Below are positions 1 through 11,639 of a stretch of DNA of 64,000 nt, piece by piece (position 1 is the first letter of the stretch; every line of letters starts with the position of its first letter). Made by a program: the position numbers and the translations under genes. The notes beneath the pieces were generated by a model. It ran no database searches and had not been told where the DNA came from. It saw nothing but the letters and a program-made list of their open reading frames with translations. Location: positions 29,901,848-29,965,847 of the forward strand of contig NC_079512.1 in NCBI RefSeq assembly GCF_000801105.2. The letters are read 5' to 3'. The DNA is from Raphanus sativus (Eukaryota > Streptophyta > Magnoliopsida > Brassicales > Brassicaceae).

Positions 1-69
1 GGCTTATTTGAGTTTGCTGAGCTCAAGACTAAGGTTGATCCATATGACACAAGCGTGTTTTTAACGTAA
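1..69 (+). CDS. possible 3' end of an unidentified gene, cut by the window edge
   Basis: Frame 1 is open from the window edge to a TAA at 67-69 and gives about 22 residues containing ELKTKVDPYDTSVF. The composition looks like a real protein C-terminus, but the piece is too short to assign to a family. It could be the last exon of the gene preceding ALG13, or chance. Nothing upstream is visible to test splicing. Confidence 0.3.
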   Translation, partial: GLFEFAELKTKVDPYDTSVFLT

Positions 70-360
70 TTTACGAAAATGACCTCGTTGCCGCTATGAA
101 TTTTCGAAGTTGATTGGGAACCACCGCACGAAAACGAATCACCGTCGCACGATATCTGCTCAGCCCGCATAATCGAGTGAGCTCTCTTTGACCAATCAGT
201 GATCGATCAGGTATGTATCGATCTCCTAAATATACATATATTCACAGCAATTGCTTCATTTTTCATCTAATTCTGGTAGATCTGAGAATTTTGGGAACTG
301 ATATTCTGATTTTTTTTTTGAATAATTCGTGTATAATTCGTAGTCGAGTGGTGGTGTAAA

Positions 361-1061
361 ATGGAAGATGGAGAGAAGAATGATGGGAAGAGACTAGTGT
401 TTGTGACGGTGGGAACAACGAGTTTCGACGCGCTCGTGAAAGCAGTGGTCAGCCAAAACGTTAAAGACGAGTTGCACAAGAGAGGATATACTCATCTTCT
501 CATTCAGATGGGTCGAGGAATCTACTCTCCACCCAAGGTTTTTACTTTCTCACTGTGTTTTAGAGCAATCTCTCATTGCATCATCTGATGTTATTATCTT
601 TTTGTTTAACTTTTCTGATTCAGTGTGATGGAGCGGATGGATCATCACTAGCCGTTGATTACTTCACATTCTCCTCGAGTATCGCAGATTATATTCGATC
701 TGCGTCTCTTGTTATTAGTCACGCTGGTTAGTTTACAGTTACAGAGATCTGTTTTTGAAATGCTAGTAGTGTCATCAGAACTCTCAAAAAAAAAAATGAT
801 GCAGGATCTGGAAGCATATTCGAGACGCTAAAGCTAGGGAAACCGTTGATTGTTGTAGTGAACGAGGATCTTATGGACAATCATCAATGTGAATTAGCTG
901 AAGAGCTTGAAGAGAGGAAGCATTTGTACTGCGCTCGTCCTCATACGCTTCATCAGACCTTGACCAAGATGGAGTTGGGATCTCTGGTTCGGTACGATCC
1001 AGGGGATGGGACACCTGTTGCCCGTATTATCGATAGGTTCCTGGGTTTCCCTGATGATTAA
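361..1061 (+). CDS. ALG13: UDP-GlcNAc transferase subunit ALG13-like
   Basis: Three exons, 361-537, 624-726 and 805-1061, join in frame with GT/AG borders to give 178 residues. The family is the catalytic half of the ALG13/ALG14 enzyme, which adds the second GlcNAc to dolichol-PP-GlcNAc on the cytosolic face of the ER during N-glycan assembly. Visible signatures are the N-terminal strand [13 protein letters not shown] (residues 13-25), the [12 protein letters not shown] nucleotide-binding turn across exons 2 and 3, and [16 protein letters not shown]. Like plant and yeast ALG13 it is short and has no membrane segment, so it needs a separate ALG14 partner. The ATG at 361 is the first in frame and follows an untranslated leader. 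It converges tail-to-tail with the L15 gene. It matches the Arabidopsis At4g16710 position. Confidence 0.93.
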
Positions 1062-1635
1062 AACAGATGCGTTTAAAAAACAAGTTTCTCTGAGAACAGT
1101 TTCAACTGATTATGTACTAAACTGGTGGTCTTCATGTTGGACTTTGTTTTGTAGATTCGTATCTTTGTAATAGCTAAAGCTTTTTCTTATGTTTGAGGAT
1201 TATGGATAGCTTCGTATTCAATAGTACTCACCTTTTGCAGACTGTAACTCGATTTATCGATCCTAATCCGAACTGATGTTGTTTCTGGTTTCGAGTACTA
1301 TCAAACTTCATGAAGCGTATATATTATCAACTAAACCAAATGTTAGACATATAATTTGAACATGAAAAACTGAGAACCAGTGATGTTACAAAACACACAG
1401 AACGACTAAGATGAACATATTGTTACAAGTACGGTAAATAAGAACGCATCGATAAATAACTTGAAATTGGATGGACGATCAAGCACTAAAGCAAATGTCT
1501 TTTTTAAAACCATAAACGAACGCAATTGCATAGCCTCCAAAATTTTGCAAAAACATCATGCGAAAGATAAAAGAGCAACAACAGAGAAACTAGAAGTTGA
1601 TGATAGAAGTAGTAACGAAAACAGCAAAAATGCAA
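1062..1635. other. convergent 3' flanks of ALG13 and RPL15
   Basis: This 574-base interval separates two genes transcribed toward each other and should contain both 3' untranslated regions. The reading frames seen on the plus strand from about 1461 onward lack family motifs, and the part beyond 1636 is antisense to L15 coding sequence. No repeat element was recognised. Confidence 0.6.
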
Positions 1636-2645
<1,010 letters not shown>

Positions 2646-2810
2646 TTTCGAAGTTTCGCAGAGCCGCACACACAGCACCGGAGCAATGAAGGGTTTGTCT
2701 CTAATTTAAAGTAAAGGGCTAGGGTTTTTAATCCAACGGAGCTACTATATTATTAGGAAACTGGGCTATGTCTTTAAATAAAAGACCCATTAATAATGGG
2801 CTTCAAATTT
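2646..2810 (-). promoter_or_regulatory. RPL15 promoter with telo-box and site II motifs
   Basis: Reading upstream of the L15 start, a telo-box (TAGGGTTT on plus, AAACCCTA on minus) lies at 2720-2727. Two TGGGCT site II elements lie at 2762-2767 and 2797-2802. A telo-box combined with TGGGCY is the known architecture of plant ribosomal-protein promoters, where TCP factors and telo-box binding proteins drive expression in dividing cells. No clear TATA box was identified, which is also common for this class. Confidence 0.75.
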
Positions 2811-4680
2811 CATTTTAATCACTACATCTTAAACCAAGAAATTAAAACAGCGTCTCAACAACCATTTGTTCATACTGTCTGCTTTTTCGGCATGATAGTT
2901 CTGCCTGATTCGGATACTCTGCGTGGACAAGTATTACACTTTGTTTTTACGAATAAATTCTACAGATACTTTTTTCATATATATGGACAAGCTTACTTTT
3001 TTCATGTATATGGACAAGCTTTTGAGCTGCGTCACTATTATTAGCTTTGGAGATTAAACAGAATATTCATTCAAATTATGAGATTAAGCATAAAAACATT
3101 GTAGCAGAACCCGAAATACCCTGCCCAATCAAACTGAAATTAATGAAAGAGACCCAATTGATACTAAATCGACCTTGACCAGAATAGTCTAACATTTTAA
3201 CAAAATTGAATACTAGATTGAGATAATGTATACATTAATGATTATACGAAGCAATGTGTGAAAAATATAAAGCTTCAACATTGAGAATTTCATTGGGATA
3301 TGAATAATATATAAAGGGTTTAAGTTAATTACTTATCATCGATTGGTTCTAATTAAAAGTCCATAACATATTTAAATTTAACAAAAATCTTTTTTAAAGG
3401 AAAAAAAACTTGTGGAAGAAGTTTTGTTAATTCAATAGTTTGACTAAGGATCATTAATATTTATACATCACGAGATTTGAGTTTTGATTCCCGAAAAATG
3501 TGAAATTATATGAATTAATAGAAAAACGGTTTACAAGAGATTTACATTATACCGCAAAAAGCACTATGAAACGTGAATCTAATAAGACTACTCAGATGAT
3601 ATAGTCAAACATAAAACTTTATAAGGCATGTAAAATTGTCGATAGATAATATCTGTAATGTTTTTTTGAAGTTTGTAATGGCATAATATCTGTCTTGTCG
3701 ATAGATTGAGTGCACATATTAATCTCTCATTGTCTCATGTTTGAAACGGTTTCCTTAAATATCACGTGCACATAAACATTATGACAAGTTAACAAGACTT
3801 TTCTAGTTTTTTTTTACTAAAAGACTTTTCTAGTTGATCATACGAAACTGTGTAGGCCTTATATTATTGGTTTTTTTCTTCCGTAGTTAAATGAAAACAA
3901 GAAAATTGGTTCAAATGTTATATTCACTGTACATGTGTCTATAATCAGGCCTTTTGATCCATTTATATATGAATTTTCCTAATTAACTTCTGTCCACGAT
4001 ATTCTAGTGGTTAAAACTTGGTGTGTGTACTGTGTACTACCATTTTGGTTATATATATATATATATATATTATTTTTTATAATATATCATGTTGTAACTT
4101 AGCTAACTAACTATCTTCTAAAGATGTAAAATGCATGTTCTTAAATTGTCGTTGACGTAGTTGATGAAGTAATCATTGTGATGAGTAGTAAAAACCATAT
4201 GAAATCAAGATGTCGAACTGGAATCGTGTGGATTTAAAAAGCAAGAACGTATTTTGAAGATTAGGAAAAAAGAATAAATTTAGAGAGTAATTGATGATGA
4301 TAAATAATTAACCTAAACCCTTTATATTTTTAACATTTACACACACACACAAAAAAAAAACAGATTTTGATTTCATTAAACTTTTTACTATTATTTATCT
4401 ATTTTTAATTCTAATAGAATTTATGCTATTAAAACTTTGGATTTAAAGACTTTTTAAAAATCTACATTTGTTATTCATTTAATTAATGATCTACTATACA
4501 AGTAATATCATTGAAATATTGGATTGATCACAACTCTGTATATTCCTCTAAAACGCTGTTTTATTAATTTGACAGTTTTTCCTTTTGATAAATTTTGACA
4601 GTTCTTATGCATTATTTTAGTAATTATCTCTATATTCAATAGAAACTATCGATTTAATGGGACAACATTTTCTCAGTCTC
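2811..4680. other. AT-rich intergenic DNA between RPL15 and the terpene synthase
   Basis: No coding region could be supported. The interval holds an AT dinucleotide microsatellite at about 4050-4071, one minimal retroposition scar (3794-3835, listed separately) and a single CACGTG at 3763-3768. The right end merges into the terpene synthase promoter. Confidence 0.6.
3794..3835 (-). mobile_element. minimal retroposition scar
   Basis: A 15-base direct repeat AAGACTTTTCTAGTT at 3794-3808 and 3821-3835 flanks a 12-base insert. In sense (minus) orientation the insert reads TTAGT followed by A's. The poly(A) abuts the 3' repeat copy, as in target-primed reverse transcription. Confidence 0.6.
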
Positions 4681-4684
4681 CCCA

Positions 4685-4692
4685 TATATAAA
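4685..4692 (+). promoter_or_regulatory. TATA box of the terpene synthase
   Basis: TATATAAA lies 65 bases upstream of the chosen ATG at 4757. That gives a short leader of roughly 35-45 bases if transcription starts about 30 bases downstream. This supports the 4757 start. Confidence 0.65.
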
Positions 4693-4756
4693 TGTACATC
4701 AAGTGTGATACTTAACATGGGGAAAAGGAGAGAAGCCACCAAAGTGCTTCTTACAC

Positions 4757-7700
4757 ATGGCTACTCACGATATCTCCTTCAGTTCAGCTTTTGTCTGCAA
4801 TGCTCTTCATCAAAAGCCTGAGCATTTTCTTTGCAACACAGTCTCCAAAGTGACGTCGGCTCAGGCTGTCACCGTCATGCGCCGCTCGGCCAACTATCGT
4901 CCGTCTCTCTGGGATCATCAGTATCTTCTCTCACTCGAGAATATATATGCGGTACATACATATCATTCTATCTTTCATTCAACATATTATATAATTAATA
5001 TTTGTGAATTGTGAGGATATGATTTATTGCATTATGCCCATATTCATTTCATAAGTTGAGATTCCTAACATTAAAGAAGATCTCAACATATAGAAAGAAG
5101 TTGAATCAGTGAAGAAAGCTAAATTGTTGAAGGAAGAGGTGAGGAGGACATTAGTTACGACTCAAGGTTCTCTTGAGCAGCTAGAGATGATCGATTCCTT
5201 GCAAAGACTCGGGATATCTTATCATTATAAACACGAAATCCATGATATTTTGAAAAGAATTTACGAGCAACGCCACGAAATTGGGAGGGAGTCACAAGAT
5301 CTCCATGCAACAGCACTTGCCTTTTTCCTCCTAAGGCAACATGGTTTTGATGTCTCACAAGGTTATTACATACTACCTAAGTCATTATATTGTAATAACT
5401 TGAAGGGCCGGTTCGAAGCTTTTTGGGGTCTCTCAGACAATTTTTTAAAAAAAGATTTTCAATAGCAAAACAATATTTTCAAGATAAAATTAGTATAAGT
5501 GAGCTTATATTTATTTTATGATATTTTCAATAACAAAACTAGTTATACAAAATATACATACTTAACTTTTTAAAAAACTAATTAAAAATTAGACCTCTAA
5601 TATCATAGGCCTTGGAGGCGGTCACTCACTGTCTCCTAACTCAGCAGGTCTTAGTAACTAGGTCTGGACATAGATCGGATAACCGGATTTTTAAGGTATT
5701 TGTGATTTGCTTTGTATGTTACTGATATCTTTTTATTTGTTTTGCTTCAGAAAAATACGGATATTCGGAAAAACAGATATCCGGAAAATAAATAGATGTT
5801 TGCAGATATTTACGAGTGCTTACGGATATCTCATATGTTTTGATTAATACATACAATCTTAAAAATTTGATACAAATTTATTTTGTAAAATACTTTTATT
5901 TGTAGTATATAAGATAAAAATTAAAGAATTAGTGAATTTGTAAATTTTTAAAAATTAGTTAACAATTATAATAACACAAAACTTAAGAAAAAATTTATAA
6001 TTTTCGTAAATTTTTTTGTTTCTTTTATATAATACTTTTATATAAGTAATAATGTGAATATAATTTATCAACTCATATGTTAGAACAATAATCATATAAT
6101 TTTATAATTTAAAACTTTAAATATAATCAAGATATACATGTATTATTATATATTATCGGATCGGATCGGACATATGTTTCCCAAAATTTTAATATTTGTG
6201 ATTTGCTTTGATTTTATCGGATATTGATTTTTATTATTTGTTTTACTTCGAAAGTTTACGGATATCTAAAATATTTGGATCAAATAGAATCAAATTTAAA
6301 GATAAAATGCTCAGCACTACTAGTAACTTATAGTACAATTAACAAACATGTGACTGATCAAGGGATCGTGTCAACACCAAGGTACGGGCTGAGTGTTTAG
6401 TCTTTTGGTAAACAGTTAATAATTAATTAATAATTATGTCTATTTCATATTACAGATGACTTTGACGTCTTCAAAAGTGAAAATGGAATATTCAGAAAGA
6501 CTTTACCCATCAAGGGTGTACTCTCTCTATACGAAGCTTCCTATTTATCGATGGATTCAGAGTTTAAACTCAAGGAAGTTCGAAGTTTTGCAAATGAGCT
6601 ATTAACCCAATTTATCGCAGAGAATAGCACGACTATTTTGGGGACAAAAGAAACTTATATGTTAGACATGGTGAAACGTGCCCTAGTGAAGCCGTACCAT
6701 TGGAGCACAAGGAGAATAGAAGCAAGATGGTACATAGATGTGTACCGTAAAAAGCATGATATGGATCCACTCTTGCTAAAGTTTGCAGCACTTGATTTCA
6801 ATATTTTACAAGTAAATCATCAAGAAGAGCTTAAATTAATTTCGAGGTAACTATCCAGTGATTCTATACATGTTTATTACCTCGAGGTAAATATATGGGT
6901 ATATTTGAAGCCAGTTACAAAAAAAAAAAATATGGGTATCTTTTAAAACACTGGAAGATAAATGAGTATATATATATATATATATATATATATGTTCATT
7001 GATTAGCTGCTTGTCACAAATTTAATGTAGCTGGTGGAACAGCACAGGATTTATGAAACAACTAGATTTCGTAAGAGACCGAATCACAGAGAGTTACTTT
7101 TGGACAATTGGAATATTTTATGAGCCAGAGTTTAAATACTTCCGCAAGATACTCACTAAATTATTCATGTTGATTGCGATCATGGATGATATCTACGATA
7201 TCTATGGTACATTAGAGGAGCTCGAGATTTTCACAAATGTGGTCGAAAGGTAAGAATTTAGATACTATAATAGACATATGAAAATATCATGATTTAAGAA
7301 CACTTTTAGAAAGTTTACAATAATAAGTTTTTTTTTTCATTTATCTTTGACAGGATATTTAACTTTTTACTAGGGTTTTATATTCTGGGATATGTATTAA
7401 TTAATCTGATATTATTCCAAGTTATTTTAATCATTGAATTGCTTTTAATTATTAGTTATTATATGATGAATTAACAGAAATAATTGTAACTAAATTTTAC
7501 AAACTCAATATATATAGCCTCTTTTATCTTTTCTATCAACATATAGCCTTTTTTATCATTCTATCTTTTTGATGAAATTTGAAATTTATTGATAAAACTA
7601 TGGGCCATTTACAAAATAATGAAAGAAATGATTATAACTAATCAATCTAATTCAACTGAAAGGTGATAACGTATGCTTTAGAAAATCTCTAATGTATTTC

Positions 7701-9596
7701 TCTAGTATTATCTCTAAAATAGAATATTTCTAAAATAAAGATGAGTTTATCTTCAATATTTTTCTCTATTTTTATTTCTATAAAATAATATTTTCAAAAG
7801 ATTCTATTTTAATTTTACAAAAAATATATTTTATTTATAAAAGTTGATAACTAACCCTATTTATTTATAATTTTCAAAAGATTTTCATAAAATTATGAGT
7901 TTTTTAGACTAAAATTTTATTAAAATACTATTATGTAAATAAAAAATGTAATTCTATTCTTATAAAATCTGTTTTTCTCTATAAAATAATTCTTTGGTTA
8001 TAACTATCAAAATTTGAGAGTTAAAGGACTATTTTGAAAATAAAAAGTATGATTCTATAACTATTTCAGAAAAGACTTTTACTTTCTGTAATATTGTTGT
8101 CTATTACCTTCTGTAAATTTCTTTTAGTCAAAGCACTCTCTATAAATTAATAAATAAAACGACATAAATTGAAAATTATTTCGAGAGGTAGTTTTCAGTA
8201 CTATGTATACAGCGTATTTAAAAGAAAAAAATGTTTTACATCTACATGTGCACCATATATAACAGTTGTTTCATCCTAAAGAAGTACTAAAAGTCTAAAA
8301 TCTACGAAAGTTTTGAAAAGATGTGGGGTATAAAGATGTGATTATAATTTGGATTTTGTCTCCCATTATTATCAATCCTAATCCATAGATTTATTTACTG
8401 TCCTTTGCAGATGGGATGTGAATTTAGTCGAAAGACTTCCGGAATACATGCAAATCTGTTTTCTACTTCTATACAATGAGATCAATCAAATTGGTTACGA
8501 TGTTCTCAGAGACAAAGGACGTAACATCATCCCTTACCTCAAACAAGTTGTAAGTTTATCTATATATTTCTTTTATATCTCATATAACAAAATGGATGTT
8601 ATTTATATATATTTAATGATTTTCCTAGTGGACGGATCTATTCAAAGCGTTCCTAACCGAAGCGAAGTGGTATAAGACTGGACACAAACCAAGTTTTAAC
8701 GAATACATGCAAAATGGTTTGATCTCGAGTTCTGTTCCAACGATATTGCTCCACTTTTTCCCTATCCTCTGCGACCAGATATCCGACCAAAATCTAACCG
8801 ATGTGTCAAAGAACCACCACTCTATCGTCAGGAGCTCCGCCACCATTCTCCGTCTCGCCAATGATCTTGCCACCTCAACGGTATGAATTCCTTGTTAATT
8901 TTTCATAACAACAAACAAGTGATAAGTTTTCCATGTTTGATTTACACAAATACAATGATATCATATAAACAGTGTGTTAAACGATAAAGTAACACAGTAT
9001 TTTAAAAATGTGTGTTATATTTTTGAAAACCCCCTAGCTTATTAACGATATTGACAGTTGTCGTTTTGCAAATATGAGGTTAGGATTTGGCTATTAGTCA
9101 ATATACCATATAATATCACCAAGACAACAATTGCGCAGAATACTTTTATTAGAAACGATAATTTTTTTTTTGTAACTAACATCATAAGTATTTAACACCA
9201 ATTCTTTGACCAGAACAACTAAATTCTGAAATGTTTCATAAATGCATCATTGAATGAAAAGCACTAAACGTTCATGATTTACAGGAAGAGATGGCAAGAG
9301 GAGATTCACCAAAGTCAGTCCAATGCTACATGTACGAGACAGGAGCCAATGAGGATGCGGCACGCGAACAGATGCAAAGAATGATCATCGACTCGTGGGA
9401 CGTCATAAACTCCGCGGCACACACTTCTTCTCTTCCCAGAGGTTTCGTGGCAGCTGTTGTAAATCTTAACCGCGTGGTACAATGTATATACCAGCACGGT
9501 GATGGCCACGGCTGTCCCGAGAAAGCTAAGACCGTTGATTACATCCAGTCCGTACTCTTCAATCCCGTTCCATTGGTCCGAGTTGACGAACATTAG
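4757..9596 (+). CDS. terpene synthase, TPS-b type, ocimene/farnesene synthase-like
   Basis: Seven exons (4757-4951, 5094-5361, 6456-6846, 7031-7249, 8411-8549, 8629-8880, 9285-9596) join in frame to give 591 residues, the normal TPS length. Family motifs are intact: RR(X8)W at residues 42-52, the magnesium-binding DDIYD at 337-341, and the NSE/DTE motif NDLATSTEE at 482-490, split by the last intron. About 40 residues precede RR(X8)W, enough for a short plastid transit peptide. Class I terpene synthases ionise prenyl diphosphates; a plastid enzyme would use GPP (for example to beta-ocimene), a cytosolic one FPP (for example to farnesene). The locus fits the Arabidopsis tandem pair TPS02/TPS03 (At4g16730/16740), but only one copy is present here. 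Product and compartment cannot be read from sequence. Introns 2 and 4 exceed 1 kb; intron 2 carries a hAT-like element. Confidence 0.92.
5659..6319. mobile_element. non-autonomous hAT-like element in terpene synthase intron 2
   Basis: The ends are TAGGTCTGGACA and, reversed, TAGTGCTGAGCA, an imperfect terminal inverted repeat. They are flanked by 8-base sequences TTAGTAAC (5651-5658) and CTAGTAAC (6320-6327) that agree at 7 of 8 positions. An 8-base target duplication is diagnostic of the hAT superfamily. The 661-base body has GC-richer ends with CGGAT-type subterminal repeats and an AT-rich centre. It has no coding capacity and is not at a splice border. Confidence 0.75.
6893..6939 (+). mobile_element. 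minimal retroposition scar in terpene synthase intron 3
   Basis: The 10-base direct repeat ATATGGGTAT (6893-6902, 6930-6939) flanks 27 bases ending CCAGTTAC plus a run of A's. The A tract lies against the downstream copy. An AT microsatellite follows at about 6967-6994. Confidence 0.5.
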
Positions 9597-11639
9597 AATT
9601 GTTATTGAACTAGCTTTGCAAAGCTATCTTTAATGAGAGTCTCTTACAGAGTTTCTCACTAATAAAAAACTACAAAAGGAATAGAAAGGTAAGAGATGGT
9701 TTCTCAAGGAAGAAACTATCCTAAATTATTAATAAACTCAAATGAGAAATGTTTCTTATAAATTGGTTTAGTTTATTAAAAATAAATAAAAGATAGTTGA
9801 ATAATTAAAATATTAATTTCTCAAAATAAAATAAAATATAAAAACAACTTATGGAGTCTCTAACCATTATGGATGTTCTAATAGTTTTGCCAATATGAAT
9901 TTCTTGGTAAGAAAATCTCAGATTAAACAAAACCTAAAATTTTAAGTTGTTAAACTTAAATAAACAATAAATAAATAGATATGAAATAAATAAAGAAATT
10001 TGAGGAATGAATTGATTTTTTGGTTGAATATACCAAGTGATGATTATGAGATGAATAAGATGTTTAAAAGAATAATCTTAAAGATTTATTTCTTATCAAA
10101 CTAACAATTTAAAGTTATTATCTAAAAACAAGTTTACCTTTACTTATTTTTATCCACAGTTTTGGTGGAAAAAAATGGTTTATATTTAATTTAAAGAAAC
10201 TACTATGGAAGAATGAAAAGGAAAAAATATTTCAATATTAAAATTAAATTCTTCCTAAATGGTTCAATTCACTAGAAACATAATATTTCTTTTTACTGTT
10301 TCTTCCAAATGTTTTATTAATTGAAGCTTAATACAGTTAAATTAAAATATTGAATAAATAGAACATAATGTGTCTGCATATCCCAGATCTCCTAAATGAC
10401 TAAGAAGTCAGAAAAAAATCACGTTACGAAAATCATATAAGGACATATCAAGTTAATAGAAAACAAATTATTTGATTAAAATTAAAGAAGTTTTGGTATA
10501 ATTTAAATTTATATTCAAAAAATACTTTTACAAGAAATTTGCAAATTTCTGAACTTCAACAAATATAATAATAGAAAATAACATCATAGCACAAAATTTA
10601 TCTTGATCAAAATCAAAGCAGCTGGCGGGTATTAATTAGCTACCCATCTCATGAGCAATCATGTTTATGATTTTCTAGTGAATGGATTAGGATAAGTTCA
10701 TTGCAAATCAAGTTATCAATCACTATCACTAGCACTATTATTACCACCATCACACTGAAAATACTAATCTTGCAATCATATTTATTTTCAAGTAGAGCTT
10801 GAAATTTACATAATGTAAATAGACGTTTGATTTGTATTTGAAAGAATAAAATCAATAATGTATTAAAACAATCAGTGCCATCCCTAACCATTTAGTGGCC
10901 TAAAGCAATTTTAAAATAGTGTCCTTTCTCATTTTATAAAATATTTGGTCAATTTAGTTTTTTTTGAAACTCTAATATTTTTTTTTTTTATTTACTTCTA
11001 TTCTAACGAAAATTATATACTGTTGGTTTTTTTCTGTAGGGTTTTCAGTTACATGATAATGATAGAAAAAGCCATATACCCATATATACATGTAACTATA
11101 ATAATATGTTTAACAGATAAAAAAGTATAATGTCAAATAAAAACAGATAAATTTATGTATATCTAACCAATTAAGTTAAATGAAAATGCTTTATCGAAAA
11201 CAAAATTTTAAATATAATAATAGCATCAAAAATATGAAAAGATAGATTTAAAGAAAAATAAACTTCCACAAAAACAATACCAAAACTTTAAAACAAAAAT
11301 AAAAACAGATTTGCTCAGCACCAAAAAGAAAAAAGAAAAAAAAATCTCAGATATGTAATTATTTAAGTTTCTTAGACATTGACTACCGCTTCACCCGCCT
11401 TATGGTCGGGATGGCCCTGAAAACAATGTTTAATAGAGATTACATATAAGGACATACTTTCTGCTGTCATCTTAATTATTGAAAAATACATACTTTCTGC
11501 AGTTAAAAACTAGAGAAGCTCATGATTAAAATGACCGAGTCTCCTATGCTAAACTTCTCCACTTGTGGCGTGTTGTCTGGAGGAGTAGAAGGTATTTATT
11601 GGAGGTTCCATTACGATTAATTCTTATTATAACTGTGAA
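9597..11639. other. AT-rich intergenic DNA after the terpene synthase
   Basis: No gene was found. Around 9865-9882 lies a sequence ending ATTATGGATGTTCTAAT, which reversed reads TTAGAACATCC and matches the termini of the MITE family seen in the exostosin gene. It suggests an eroded MITE covering roughly 9627-9882. Between 11370 and 11600 two short GC-richer blocks on the minus strand resemble exon pieces (one reads GHPDHKAGEAVVNV then stop), but no gene could be built. Confidence 0.5.

Noticed and set aside
11370..11600. Possible two-exon gene on the minus strand (pieces reading PPDNTPQVEKFSIGDSV and GHPDHKAGEAVVNV)
   Set aside because: The pieces could not be joined into a gene, no family was recognised, and one lies next to the Helitron end; left as an unexplained fragment.
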